NCBI GenBank assembly: GCA_009746045.1
Contig: RPFO01000072.1
Location: 1,349,330-1,413,329, forward strand
Source: Mesostigma viride
Lineage: Eukaryota > Streptophyta > Mesostigmatophyceae > Mesostigmatales > Mesostigmataceae
DNA: 64,000 nucleotides
Direction of reading: 5' to 3'
Position 1 is the stretch's first letter. Every line of letters begins with the position of its first letter. Shown piece after piece: positions 10,801 to 23,900 of the stretch. The position numbers were made by a program, and so were the translations under genes. Below the pieces are notes generated by a model. That model saw only the letters and a program-made list of their open reading frames with translations, was not told where the DNA came from and ran no database searches.

Positions 10801-13800
10801 ATAAGAAAGCACCCAATAACCCGCACACCCCCATCTCACAGATAAGAAAGCACCCAATAACCCGCACACCCCCATCTCACAGATAAGAAAGCACCCAATA
10901 ACCCGCACACTACCCCCATCTCACAGATAAGAAAGCACCTAATAACCCGCACACCCCCATCTCACAGATAAGAAAGCACCCAATAACCCGCACACCCCCA
11001 TCTCACAGATAAGAAAGCACCCAATAACCCGCACACCCCCATCTCACAGATAAGAAAGCACCCAATAACCCGCACACCCCCGTCTCACAGATAAGAAAGC
11101 ACCCAATAACCCGCACACCCCCATCTCACAGATAAGAAAGCACCCAATAACCCGCACACTACCCCCATCTCACAGATAAGAAAGCACCCAATAACCCGCA
11201 CAACCCCATCTCACAGATAAGAAAGCACCCAATAACCCGCACACTACCCCCATCTCACAGATAAGAAAGCACCCAATAACCCGCACACCCCCATCTCACA
11301 GATAAGAAAGCACCCAATAACCCGCACACCCCCATCTCACAGATAAGAAAGCACCCAATAACCCGCACACCCCCATCTCACAGATAAGAAAGCACCCAAT
11401 AACCCGCACACCCCCATCTCACAGATAAGAAAGCACCCAATAACCCGCACACCCCCATCTCACAGATAAGAAAGCACCCAATAACCCGCACACCCCCATC
11501 TCACAGATAAGAAAGCACCCAATAACCCGCACACCCCCATCTCACAGATAAGAAAGCACCCAATAACCCGCACACCCCCATCCCACAGATAAGAAAGCAC
11601 CCAATAACCCGCACACCCCCATCTCACAGATAAGAAAGCACCCAATAACCCGCACACCCCCATCTCACAGATAAGAAAGCACCCAATAACCCGCACACTA
11701 CCCCCATCTCACAGATAAGAAAGCACCCAATAACCCGCACACTACCCCCATCTCACAGATAAGAAAGCACCCAAGAACCCGCACACCCCCATCCCACAGA
11801 TAAGAAAGCACCCAATAACCCGCACACCCCCATCTCACAGATAAGAAAGCACCCAATAACCCGCACACCCCCATCTCACAGATAAGAAAGCACCCAATAA
11901 CCCGCACACCCCCATCTCACAGATAAGAAAGCACCCAATAACCCGCACACCCCCATCTCACAGATAAGAAAGCACCCAATAACCCGCACACCCCCATCTC
12001 ACAGATAAGAAAGCACCCAATAACCCGCACACCCCCATCTCACAGATAAGAAAGCACCCAATAACCCGCACACCCCCATCTCACAGATAAGAAAGCACCC
12101 AATAACCCGCACACCCCCATCTCACAGATAAGAAAGCGAGCACCCCATGGTCGTGATAATATCGCCTCCCCGCACATGCGTTCCCTGCGCATGCATTCCC
12201 CAGCATCCCACGTTCTGGGCATCCCCCGAGGACGTATTGAGCCCGGCCCTGCCCGCTACCCAGGGGCGGCCCTCGCAAAGCCTACCAGCGGCTCACGGAA
12301 TCGGACGGTTTTATTGGGCCCTGCATGCATGCGATAGCTGTGCAAGCAACGGCATGGATGCCTTGCGCATGGGAACTCGCTATAATTGGCAGCCACCGCG
12401 GAGCATCAGTCCAGAACTCCGCTGCTGCCGGCATGCATCGAAACTGCGCACATGACGATGGCCACAAACGGTGCACGCCTACGCGATGCCTTGTTGCACC
12501 AGGCACTGCGACTGGCGAGGGCCGCCCAGCGCCCAGCGGTGCGTTGCGGCGTTGGCATGTCTATGCATGAAGACCATACAGACCATACAGGCCAGACAGA
12601 CCATATAGACCAAATAGACCATATAGACCATATAGACCATATAGACCATATAGACCATAAAGTAGACTATATAGACCATATAGACCATATAGACCATATA
12701 GACCATATAGACCATATAGATCACACAGACCATATGGACCATATAGACCATACTATAGATTATATAGACCATAAAGACCGTATGGACCCTATAGATCACA
12801 TAGACCAAATAGACCATACAGACCATATAGACCACATCGACCACATAGATCACATAGACCACATACACCATATGAACCAAATTAACCACATCAACCATAC
12901 AGTAGTTCTATCAAGTATATCAAAAGCACATAAACCGTACAGGCCATATTCCTTACCTGCTTCGGCCGGTGCAGGCGGCTCGCAGGCCATCGTGCGTGCG
13001 GAGTTGCCCCCATCGCTCTCTCCCTCGTCCGTTTGTCCGCTGGTGTACGGGCTAGGGCTCCGAGGCTGGCTATAAATGGGGCTGGGCAGCTTATGCTCGT
13101 ATAGCGACTCGCCACCGGGCATACTCGATGGCCCCGTTGCGGCTCCAGCAGCAACAGCGCGAACGGGCACCACAGACACGTCTGTTGGGGGCTGCACTCG
13201 GGGGCGTTTCCATGGGGACACCGGGGTGGCTGGAGCCATGACAGGTGGTCGAGTCCCGGCGTCAATGACAGGTGGCCGAGTCCCATACTTAATGACATTT
13301 GGCACATCCCTGTGGCCCATCACAGCTGATGGTGCCTCACTCTTGCCCGCTATAAAAGGTGGACGCGAATCCCTGTCGCCCACCGCAGGCTCCGACCTCT
13401 CCCTGTTGTTCATGACAGGTGGCGGCGTGGCATCACCCGTGACAGCTGGCGGGTCCACGTCGTCGACGTTGTCATCCGGCAGGTGGTTGCAGTAGCGGCC
13501 GTAGTTGACCTGCACGCGACATCATGTTGGAAGCAAAGGTGTTTTTGCGTTGCCCCAAACCATGAAGCCCATTGCGGTGGCACTGAGCCACCTTACGGGT
13601 GGCCGAGCATCAGCGGCCGTGCGGCGCATCATGCTCACAGCAGCCCTCCCCTGCCCCCAGCTGACCCCTCGTTTGCCACCCACCCTCTGTTGCTGTAGGC
13701 GGGGAGAGGTGCACGATGGGCACCTGGACAGCCTGATGCTTGCATACCAGCAGGGTTATGGTTGGCCACCGAGGTTTGCTCGGAGCGGCAGCAAACTTGC

Positions 13801-16800
13801 GCGGGCCTTAGGGCCCTATGGTACGCCTGCCCTATTGATCCAGCAGTTGTCCTTACAACGTAGGAACTGGCAGAGCCAAGGGGGAGCAAGGATGTGCCAA
13901 CTAGACGGAACAGGAAAGCGATGGGGAAGAGAAGGCGAGGGATAATCTACAGGCGAAAGAATTACAATCCTCCGCACAGAACAGTCTGCTAGTGGGGTGT
14001 TGGATACCTGAGCGATCATGCCAGACACGCCCGAGGAGGATATTATTAAACCTTTGGCCTCGGCTCCCAAAACATGCCCGGGGGGCCATAATTCTTGCTG
14101 CCACCCCAAGGTGGGGCAAACCAACGAGAGACGAGCCACCATGAATGAAGCATTAGGCGGCCGGGCGCAGGGCAGGATGGGGCAGGCAACAAAAAGGATT
14201 CTGAGCCATAACGCAGTATAGCACACGTTCGCGCGCATGAACACGTGCTCACCGGTGCAAAGGTTAAGAAGCTCTCTCGCGCAAGCATAAGCACAAGGCT
14301 CACCAGCTGCGCAGGTGTCAACTCCTGCGCGCCACACCACCCGACCGTGGCCATGTCTTGGAAGAACTCGCTGGCGTCGTAGAAGACGTTGCCGGGCACT
14401 GCTAGACCTGCACGCCGCAACGGTGACCCGTGACATGACGACCATGACCATCGTGCGTTCCCATCATGCGCATGCCAAGCCCAGGATCAGCGCGCGAGGT
14501 CCTTGTGCATAACAATCACGTTGAGAAAAGCCCTAAACCTTGACAAAGCCGTATTTGCGCTATGTGTAACAACTGTGGACAAGTAAGCTGCAGCCCGCTC
14601 AAGCCACCTGGGCTATCTGAGAGCACCCAGGGAACCTGCACATCCACCGCAATGTGGTAAGAGGTACGTAGTTAAGTTACCATGAACACCGCCAGCAACC
14701 CTCCCTGCACCCGCATGTGCATGGTTAAGTACAAAGAGGGGGAGTCTTCTCGATGGTACCACCCTCCATCTCGTCCTTTCCCCTTCCTTCCCTCTCCCCA
14801 CCGAATCAAACACTGGCTGACCACAGCAGTGCCTAGCAGAAATAGGGGCTAGGGAGTCCTAAGCCCATTCCTTCTGAGGGGGTTGCCCTCAGCGACGAAC
14901 CATGGCCGCTGCAGCACATGGCCACCCACCTGGCGCATCTTCCGTTGTCCCAGGGCCGTCAAACGCAGGGGTGGTCTCACTCATGCCGGAGGGGTTCCAC
15001 AGCTGCATGCCGTGCATCTTTGAGAGGAGCTCGCCCTGGAGATGGCGGAGGGCAGATAAGAAGGGACGGTGGGTGCGGTGCAAGCACCAAGCCCTGGATC
15101 GGAAATGCATAAGGGCATTACCGTGGGTTTGCCAGCAGAAGTACACTGGCTGAGCAAATGCTGACTTTCGTGTTGGCACCATGGTAATCAAGTTATATAG
15201 TTAGTATTTGAAAATGGATGCAATATACGATTTGAGCCGAGAGCTAGTCTCCACTAGCCACTGAAGGGCGCAAGGAGAGTCACCGAGAAGAAAAACTGCA
15301 CAGCATTCAATAAAACCCAACCAAACTGACTGAAGGAATTCGCAGCGGAATGTTGAAGATGACCGAAATGTCAGTCTCGCCCTCTTTTATAACCACCTTG
15401 ATCACCAAATACCCCTGCTTGCAATTAGGACAAAATGAAACATGCACGAGTACCGGATATGGCAGTACACAAAGGTATGCGCAGGAAAAGGAATTGCAGG
15501 AGAGCTGTACTAGTTCTCTACTTACTGAATCGAACAAGTTTCACTAGCAGTTGGGGTCTTTGCCAAGCGTAGGTTCTCTGTTCACATTTCGTGCATGCAC
15601 TGCTACAAACATACTCCCAAACACGCCGTAGTGATTATGCTCACATGCGTAGTAGTGAATCACGGACCTCACCCGCAAATTTTTCCACGAGAAAGCGTTT
15701 GCGGCTGCCAGGAGACAAACAGGATGCCTGTGTGGGGCCTAGCAGGCCCACCTCAAAAGGGTATATATGGCAACCTCACCTTTGGTATCGAGCGTTTACT
15801 CCCCAGGCTGAACCCATGGAGCTGCAGCACCTGGCAAGTGGCGCAGGGACAAGTAACATAGAGGCACATGGCGCGCGAGGCACGTTGCGCAACAGGCGCC
15901 TTGTGCGGATCATGCCAGGTGCATCGTACAGACAGCGAGTTTACCTGTCAATGAACAATCGTACATACAGCAGTTTACCTGTCAATGAACAATCGTACAG
16001 ACAGCGAGTACACCTGTCAATGAACAATCGTACAGACAGCAGTTTATCTGTCAATGAACAATCGTACAGACAGCGAGTTTGTCTGTCGATGAACAATCGT
16101 ACAGACAGCAGTTTACCTGTCAATGAACAATCGTACAGACAGCGAGTTTACCTGTCAATGAACAATCGTACAGACAGCAAGTTTTTCTGTCAATGAACAA
16201 TCGTACAGACAGCAGTTTATCTGTCGATGAGGCGTGATATGGGACACTGCAGCCTGTTCGTGCAGCCTGGTCGTGGAAGCCTCGGTATCAAACCCAAGTC
16301 TGGCATGGTCATGATGCAACATCAGCCACAGGAGCAGAGAGATAAAGAGAGCCTCAGGCAACCCACCTGCTTTAACCGGTTGATGTCAACAGCTTTAGCG
16401 GCATCGTCGTCAGGCTGGATGTTGCACGTGTTGGTGCCGCTGCCCCGCGTCAGCACATGAAACAGTGTGGTGTAGTCTTCGAGCGTCAGGGGCCCCGAAG
16501 CGGGCACAATTGTCTGCAATTTTGGCGGGGGGGGCGGGGTTGGTACGACGCGCGCTGTGCCGTCCTTGCTCGGGATGGAAGCACTATTTGGCGCAGGAGG
16601 CGCTGCTGACGAATCGATTTCAACGCAGCAAATTCCGCAACGGGAGAAAGAAAACTTATACTTGGTAAATATGGCTGTCTCAAAGGGAAATAAATTATGC
16701 CGTCAAGGAAAAGATTTATCTTTATGTTTGAAATTGATAACAAATGTCAAGCTACCACTCAGGGAAAATTTTACCAGGTTGAGCGGCAACGGGTGGAGTC

Positions 16801-16814
16801 ATGATTGACGCCAT
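7893..16814 (-). CDS. Multi-exon gene, unknown product; 3' end not resolved
   Basis: Exons on the minus strand with AG/GT borders and matching phases are 16775-16814, 16367-16605, 14930-15035, 14304-14398, 12957-13509, 10263-10300 (weak), 9115-9799 and 7893-8080. Together they give 648 in-frame codons and continue beyond 7893. The start is MASIMTPPVAAQP. The N-terminus is Pro/Ala-rich (VPTPPPPPKLQ). Likely folded parts include LTLEDYTTLFHVL in exon 2, VFYDASEFFQDMATVGWC in exon 4 and HLVRFRVPGGSLAIEIEMDL in exon 8. Exon 5 is low-complexity, with repeated RPPV-like and TG-rich segments. I do not recognise the family and see no diagnostic catalytic motif. The gene is divergent from the large plus-strand gene at 17941. 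Introns hold a 41-bp minisatellite, a GACCATATA array and a 35-bp repeat. The tiny exon 10263-10300 was added because it repairs the phase between its neighbours. Confidence 0.55.
10520..12136. repeat. Minisatellite, about 39 copies of a 41-bp unit
   Basis: A near-perfect tandem array. The unit begins CACCCAATAACCCGCACACC and ends CAGATAAGAAAG. Most units are 41 bp; some are 44 bp (ACACTACCCCC) and a few 40 bp (ACAACCCC). Because 41 is not a multiple of 3, open frames across it are by-products. It lies in an intron of the minus-strand gene; the sense strand reads CTTTCTTATCTGTGAGATGG in each unit. Interspersed identical variants suggest repeated block duplication. Confidence 0.95.
12572..12900. 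repeat. Degenerate GACCATATA microsatellite
   Basis: About 35 copies of a 9-bp unit (GACCATATA, with variants GACCATACA, GATCACATA and GACCACATC) lie just outside the 12957-13509 exon. Being a multiple of three, it yields long artificial frames (YIDHIDH on plus, VYMVYMV on minus). There is no coding evidence. Confidence 0.9.
15926..16216. repeat. Tandem repeat, about 8 copies of a ~35-bp unit
   Basis: The units alternate between ACAGACAGCGAGTTTACCTG and ACAGACAGCAGTTTACCTGT, each followed by TCAATGAACAATCGT. Unit length is 34-35 bp, which gives a higher-order pair period of about 69 bp. The repeat lies in an intron of the minus-strand gene. Direct repeats abut without spacers. Confidence 0.9.
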
Positions 16815-17940
16815 GCACTCGTCCCATGACCTAGGAACCGCCGTAGGCTGCTTTGCACTCGCCATTCGGACCCCCCCTGCTAGTGCACGTTCGCCTTCCG
16901 GCACCGCAGTAGCTTTGTTAATGCGACGGTTACACCATCAACTCTATTTGTTAAACATACTCAACATCTCCACATGCACAAGCCTGGATCTTCTTGATTG
17001 ATTGGGATGCACACTTTCAGCAGCCTGCACTGATTCATCAACCTTAACTCCCACCATAAATGGTCAACTACGCAGTATTCCAGGTAACTAATAAATTAAA
17101 AGCAGGCAGCTCGAAAAACGGCGTAACGAGCCAGGTCTTGATAGACGACCTCGTCGGTAGGCCGACCGTGATCGTGAGCGCCAGTTATTAACTGCGTTAG
17201 CCAGCCAGTTCTTTTCTCGTGCAGTCGTAGTGCAGCGCCCGGATCACCGACCAGCTCGACCAGCTGGCCCACGACCAGCTCGACCAGCTCAGACCAGCTC
17301 CCACGATGCACGAGCTCACGTGGGCGGACCTGATGCTCGCGCGAGTTCCCGCGCTTTACCGGAGAATGAGGTTACTTTAATTAATATGCTGGCATCTCTC
17401 CCGTACCCGTGTCCCGTGGACGGTGGCCCTCAAAAGTTGAGTTGAGTTGAGTTGAGTTGGGTTGAGTTGATCATCAGTACCTGTTGTATGTGTAGTGGAG
17501 TTGTTTTCGTCCTTGTGCTTCCCGCGCCGGTTGTCCAACACGGCAGGACCAGTCAAAAGTCGGGATTCCGCGCCAAGATGTTGCCTGCTCGGTCGCTGTG
17601 ACCACGACGTTGCCGGAACTCGGCCAGTTGGACAGCGGTTATTACTGAGAAGGTTGGACCAGTGCAAATAGCTGCTGATCGATAATTCAGCCTCCAAAGG
17701 CGCACCATGGCGGGTCTGCCAACGTAGAAGCTCGTCGAGGTATTGCATTCCCTCCTCGCTACCATGGCTTTGAGAATGTCAATTGAAGGCAAGCACCTCA
17801 AGCGGCCGTGAAGCGATTAGGATAGCGTAGTATTCGAACTGCTATGCTAGAAATGTAAAGTCGAGATCATCATGACATAAAAGATATTCCCAGACCCGAA
17901 CACAGCCAGGCTGAAAATGCACTTCTATGTATGATCCAAA
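16815..17940. promoter_or_regulatory. Intergenic region between two divergent genes
   Basis: The minus-strand gene starts at 16814 and the plus-strand gene at 17941, so this 1.1-kb space should hold both promoters. I saw a (GTTGA)n run at about 17437-17470 and a CCAGCTCGA-rich repeat at about 17255-17300, but no clear TATA box. Minus-strand frames at 17377-17801 look weakly coding and could be an upstream exon of the minus gene, but no phase-consistent junction was found. Confidence 0.35.
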
Positions 17941-20900
17941 ATGACAGCACCGGACTTGACGTCGGCGTCGGCAATCCTCGCATGGTTTGAAGCCAGACCG
18001 CCGCAGGTATCATGTTTGTTTCTCGGCTGTCAATATGCAATGATGCTTCAGCATGCTTGCTCGGGGCGCTTATTAATTGAAAAACTCTGCTTTCACTCCC
18101 TACGATGCGCGAGCAGAGGTTTCGAGGAGCCGACGAAACGAGTAGTTTGACCAAGCTGCTTCTGCAGACCCCGCATGACGAGCGCTCTGAGAATTACCGC
18201 GCCATTTCCAATGGTCTACTTCAATGCTGGGCCGTCGCTACAAGAGCTCCAGACAGATTCCGAAGAATGCTTGACGTGGTGGAAGCGGGGACGGTACAGT
18301 TGGCCATCTTATCCGGCCTTGGAGATGTTCAAGCCGCGAAAGCGTTTGGTGATTTATGTGACATGGTACGATCGCTTTCCAGTTCATTCTTATTTAATGT
18401 ATTTGTGAGCAAGCATTTGCAGTGAAATTAAGTTATCGGTACGTTGAGACCAAACGTATGCCACTGCAAGTAATGCTTCAAAACAGCATTCCAATCTCTC
18501 TTGCTGCTCACCACTTCAGGTGCGTGAGCAGAAATGATTTTCATACATAGGCACGCTTTATGCGGTTTCGACTGAGTGATTGGCTCGTATCATTCATGAC
18601 ATCATGAAACTTGTTTTGATTTGCGGAATCGGACATCATTAAGAGTTAGCGACGCACTGCACTTTGGCACCAGCGACTTCCTTGACCTGAGATCTCCGCC
18701 TCAGTCGCCTTGCCTTCGCAGTCGCCTTTTTCCTGCAGACACTCTGCGTCAGCGTGAGCCTTTTTCTTATAGCTGTACTCAATGAGTGTTGATGTTTTTT
18801 GGCTGTTGCATGGGCAGGTGGTTCTCCAAATGGAGGCATTTGGACAAATCGGACATCACCATTCAAGCAACCAAGCATTCATTGACCATGACAGTTTTCA
18901 ACATCCAGACATTAGCAGTGCAAAGGTATCTTTCATTATGACCAGTCCATTGCAATCCATAATAATTCAGACCTACTTTCCAGGCATCGTCCTTTTTTGC
19001 TTCAGCTATTTCTACGCTTCCTCAATGAAATGGTCTCTATTTGGGATGCTGCTTTGGATGCATTGTTACCTCCAGGTACCTTGTGGTTGGGATGGAGATA
19101 GACAACATAAAGCAAGCGGCATAATATTTATGCCATGGCTGTGTGTTGTTGAGGGTCGCGTATGCATCTCTTTCTCCCATGATAATTTGAATTTTAGGAA
19201 GCAAAGCTGATCTTGTTCCTTGTTCTTGACAGAAGGTCTCATTAGAACTGCCTTTTCTTGTTCCTACGATGATTCTCTATTCATCAATTGTTTTCACGTC
19301 ATGAATTTGCATTCCCCTTTGGTGCGGCCAGCCCTAAACTAAAAGCTGCTTGGCCTGCGTCTGCCAACCCGACAGTTGATGGTAAACATTCATCATGCCG
19401 TTTCGATGCCCATATAATGCCCTCAAAACTGCAGCTGCAGATTGGCTGCCTCAATTTCCTGACGTCTCTGGCCCGGGCGATTTCAGCGGCATTGCGCCAG
19501 CTGGGGCCCTGCTCCGAGGTAGACACGCCATCAAGGTCATTCCCATCGGCGGCAGAAGCACAGTCCAAGTTTACGTCAACAACACCGAAGGAACAGCGGC
19601 TGGCTTTGGAAGACCGGCTTTCCATACTTGCTCATGTCGCGGTGCAGTTGGCAGAACGCACACTCTTCGCTGCCACTCTGGTGAGCTTTTGAAGAAACAT
19701 GTTGTGTGCTTGCGTATATCCTTACTGTCAGGATTGAGGGTGTCGTCCCATCTTCCATGTAACGTGCTGCCAATGGTCAGCAGAAACTTGTTTTCAAGGG
19801 CAGTCAGTTTACTGTTTCAGGCTTCAATCACGACTCTCCTTGATGTTGCGGCTTCCAAGCCAAAAATTAAGGTTGCTTCCGAGTCAAAGGTTCACAAGAA
19901 ATTTCCCTCTTTGATGCTGATTCGTGTGTCTATTGGAACATGATATTTGCAAGCGCCGGCAGTTCTTATCTGTTTTGCCAGGTTTAACTGAAAGTAAAGC
20001 GTCATGCCAGTGCTTTATTAGAAGCCAGACGTAGGCAAACTCAGCGCATTGTTACCACCATTGATATTTCCTTTCTGGCTATCAGGCGTTATTGCTTTAA
20101 ATGCAATCTAAGGCAAAAGGTCCTGTGAATGCGTCTTCACATTGCAGATGTGTACTAATTTCTTCTCACCCTTTCCAATCACTTTTTGCACCGTTGTCCT
20201 AGATGTGTTTCGGAACTCATTCGCCTGCGCCCTGGAGCCACACTCTTTGTGAATACGCAGGCATGCCATCCTAGTGCCTTGACTATGCATAAACCACTTT
20301 TTGTATTAACCGCGGAAGTCCACGCTAACCAGGCTCTTTATCAAAACAATGAGTGAAGCACATACAAAAGGCAGGCCACAGTCCTGCCGCCGATACTCAT
20401 GGGAACACGTATTGCTTGTCAAAAGGCTAGCCTTACCCCTTACAATAGAACGCAGAGAGAACCATACTTCTTCCTACTTGTTTCATGCCCTTCGTCCTGC
20501 AGGGAAGGGAAGCAGAGGAAGAGAAGAACACCCCTCCCCTGCCTGGCATCAAGCCGCTCGTGAAACCTGGAGCTTCCAATCCCGAGAACCATGCAGGCGA
20601 AAGCAACAGCAGAGACGCCTCAGAGGACGCCTCCCTCCGACAGGCTGCCCAGGGGTTCCTGGAATTCTGCGTCCGAACCCTGTGCCAGGAGCTGCCCCTG
20701 GCCTGCTTCACACTCCCGTCTGGTTCACGTGGTCCGCCGGCCAGACCCGTTGCTGGCGGAGGCATGGCTGAAGACGGCAACGGAGGCAACGTGGCCGGCT
20801 CTCCCCTGGTGGCTGCCAAACGGAGGAAGCTGTCCGGCGAAGACGTTGGGGGTCTATCGGGTGAAGGCAGTGGGGGTCAGCGGGGGGGGAATCCAGGCAG

Positions 20901-23900
20901 TGGCACCATGTGGCCCAACGTGGGTGTAAGAGCTGGTGTCGGATACCCCTCGACGGTGCCGCCATCCAACGCCGCCATGGACAGGGATCAACCCAGCACT
21001 GGTGGCCAAGTGCCTGGTCTGCCACCACTGGTTGATGGGGCGGTAGCCTCTGCCAAGCGGCTCGCGCAGGTGTGCTTGCGCCTCTACGGTGACCAGGTGA
21101 GCGGTAACCAAGGGGTAGTTGGCGAGGCGGTCGCCAAGGTGGCGCTGCGCCAGCTGCTGCTCCTGCTAAGGACATTGAGCACCAGCTGGCAGGCCAATGG
21201 CGAAGCAGAGTCTGCACTCTCGCAGCTCTCGTCCACCCTGGATCTAGCAGCCTTCGTCCGCAGCTGGCTGGGGCACGGGAAGAGCCTGGTATGGCAGTTG
21301 GTGGCTGGCGCTGCACACACGGCGCAGGTCACTCGCATCATGCAGTGTGCGTCCTGCTCGCTCCCACATGGCGCTGTGCTCCCGCCTTTTCCAGGGTCCA
21401 ATGGGGGCACGGTAGGCATCAATCATGACCGAGAACAAGGATTTCAAAGAGATGAGCGTAAATTGGAGCGGGCAGAAGCCAAGCAGCCAGAGATGCTGGC
21501 GACGTTACGCCGCCACGTGGCGCTCCTCCATTTACTCCTGCACTCCCTGTACACCATCTTCTCGTTCCTCCCTCAGTCGCTGATCGAGGGAATCACACAA
21601 CCCGCTGGCAGGGCAGTGCGGGGCGACAATCCATCTGGTGCAAAGGAGCAGGATGGGATCGACGATGACGTGTCCCACACATGGGAAAGGGGAGATGCTG
21701 GCAGCACGGGGACTCAAGGCGGGGACAGGAAGGACAAAGCGAGTCGTAAGGGAGCTGTGTGCATCGCTCCGGCCGTGGCGGGGGTAGGAAACGGTCGACA
21801 GGATGGCAATGTGCTGGCACCGCAGGATGGGGATGCGGTCGGGATGGGGCCCGAAGGCTGGCAGGGCGGCTGCATGAGACCGGCTATTGATCCCTCTGGA
21901 TGCAACGACTTGCTTGGATCTGGTGGGCGTGCACCGGGAGGGTTGAGGGGCGGTGGCCGAATCGCGGATGAAGAATGCAGCGCGGGTAATAAGGACATCC
22001 TGTTTGGGGCTGGCACGCACGTCCAAGAGGATGCCGCCGCGTCCGGGATGGCCAACTTTGTGGCAATGATCACAGGGATAACTGGCGTGGCGTGCATGAT
22101 GGACGGGGGTGTCTCGCTGGTGTCTTGCCGCACTTGCCACATGGGCCACAGCAGCCGCAGGAAGGATGTGGACGGTGAGCTGGCTCAGCCCCCTGGCAGG
22201 GACGAGGCGGGCAGACTTCCTCTCCCGTCCAGGGGAGAGATAACAGCGGATGGAGTGAAAGCGGTTGCTGACTCCGAGGCTCTTTTCAATGCCGCGTTGG
22301 CATCCGTGCAGAAGCTGTTTCACCTGGTGTGGGCGCTGGCAGAGTCATTTCTGCAGCATCCTGGGGTGGGCGGCCGCTGCAAGGCCACCACAGTCACGGC
22401 AGTGGGCACTGGCGGGGGTACCATGCCGACCATTCTGGCAGGCTTGGCTGCGCCGGAGGATGATGCCAGGGCTCGGCTTGCTGACCACACCGGGAATGGG
22501 AAGGGTGGTATCGCTTGCCTCGACAGCAGAGGCGAGTGGGAGGATTCCACAGCAGCACGCGCACTCGGTCGCCATGCGTCTCACAGCATCCTACAGCATG
22601 AGTGCGTCATGGGCTCTCCCGAGAGCGTTTTGTGCCTGGGTCGGCTGGCCACCATCCAACGCTTGTTCCTTGTTGCATCCAGGCCTGTGCAAGGGCCGGC
22701 GGACTTGCTAGGCGGCTCTTCAAATCCAGCCAAGTCCACCAGTCTCACCACCACTGGCACCACAACCGCCGCTGGTGACGCAGGCGATGGGCATGACGGG
22801 TCTGGTCACTATAATGATGACAGTGGCCAGACTTCGCTGCTCCTGCTGCGTGGGGAATGCGTGCGCCAGCTGGACTGGCTGCTGGACGCCACCGCGTCAT
22901 CTGCATCCGTCACCATGTCCCCTGCCTTCCGATCGCTGCTGCTGGCACAAGCCAGCACGCTTTTTGCCGACTCGTGCTACGTAACGCTGGCACTGGCCGC
23001 CGCAACAATGTCAGCAGGAGGGGCAGGGAATGAGCCGAAAGGTAGGGCCCCCGCCAACCAAACTGATGTGGTGGGCCTGGGTGGCTGCTCGGCGGGCTCC
23101 CTTGCTGGTGACCCTGTGTACGGTGCCCAAGGGAGTGGGGGTGGGATACATCCTAGGCTCCGCGCAGGTGACAGGGCATCCGTCATCATTGCGGATACAC
23201 GGCAGCGTTTGCTCCGTTTCCTCTTCCGTCATGTGGGCGACCCGCGCCCGCCCGCATGCGCACTCCTGTCCTGCCTGTGGCGCTTTGTGGGTGAGCGCGC
23301 CAGCACTCACCTGGCGCGCTCGCTGGTCGACACGCTGGCCGCGCTGCTGCTGAGCCTGTGCGCACGCACGAGCAGTGCCACCGGCCACCCGTCATGGAGC
23401 CATGCAGGAGGAGGGACCAATAGGGGCCACGATGGCTTGTTTGATTCTGATCGCCAGCAGCAGCATGGCCATGTGGAGCAGACACTAGGCAGCCACCAAC
23501 ATGCGGACCAGGTGGCAGCACTGCTGTGCCGCGTGCTGGATGCGGTCATGGCTGGGCCTGCAGGCCTGGAGGGGCCGCAGGGTGGTGCCGCAGGGGCGGA
23601 TGCCGCCCGCGCTGCTGCGCGGTTCTGCTCTCGTGCCGCCCCCCCTGCAGGGAGCTGTGGGCACAACCCTGGGGGGGACCTGGGGGAACGTGCTCGTGAG
23701 CCCGGCGGTCACTTGGCAGGGCGTAGCTGTGTGGTGGAAGGTGTGTACTGGCAGATCTTTGGCTGCTTGGGGGTGGTGGGTTCAGCGGGTGTGCGCTCAG
23801 GCAGTGGAGACGGAGCCTCTAAGGGGCAGGAGACGCAGCAGAGACAGGTTCAAGCACAAAATGTGCCAGCAGCAGTACCTGGAGAGGGGCTGTTTGCAGC

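Noticed and set aside
11460-11907. Open frames with repeated CFLICEMG/AGYWVLSYL on the minus strand
   Set aside because: They are translations of the 41-bp minisatellite; three units make one 41-residue period. No start or splice context supports them.
12386-13075. Plus-strand 229-aa frame rich in IDHIDH and its minus-strand counterpart rich in VYM
   Set aside because: Produced by the 9-bp GACCATATA array, which cannot make stops in these frames.
15926-16216. CRISPR-like regular repeat
   Set aside because: Repeats abut with no unique spacers, and the context is an intron of a eukaryotic gene.
17377-17801. Possible first exon of the minus-strand gene (QYLDELLRWQTRHGAP or VARRECNTSTSFYVG)
   Set aside because: Neither frame joins in phase to the supported exons, and a complete start exon exists at 16775-16814.
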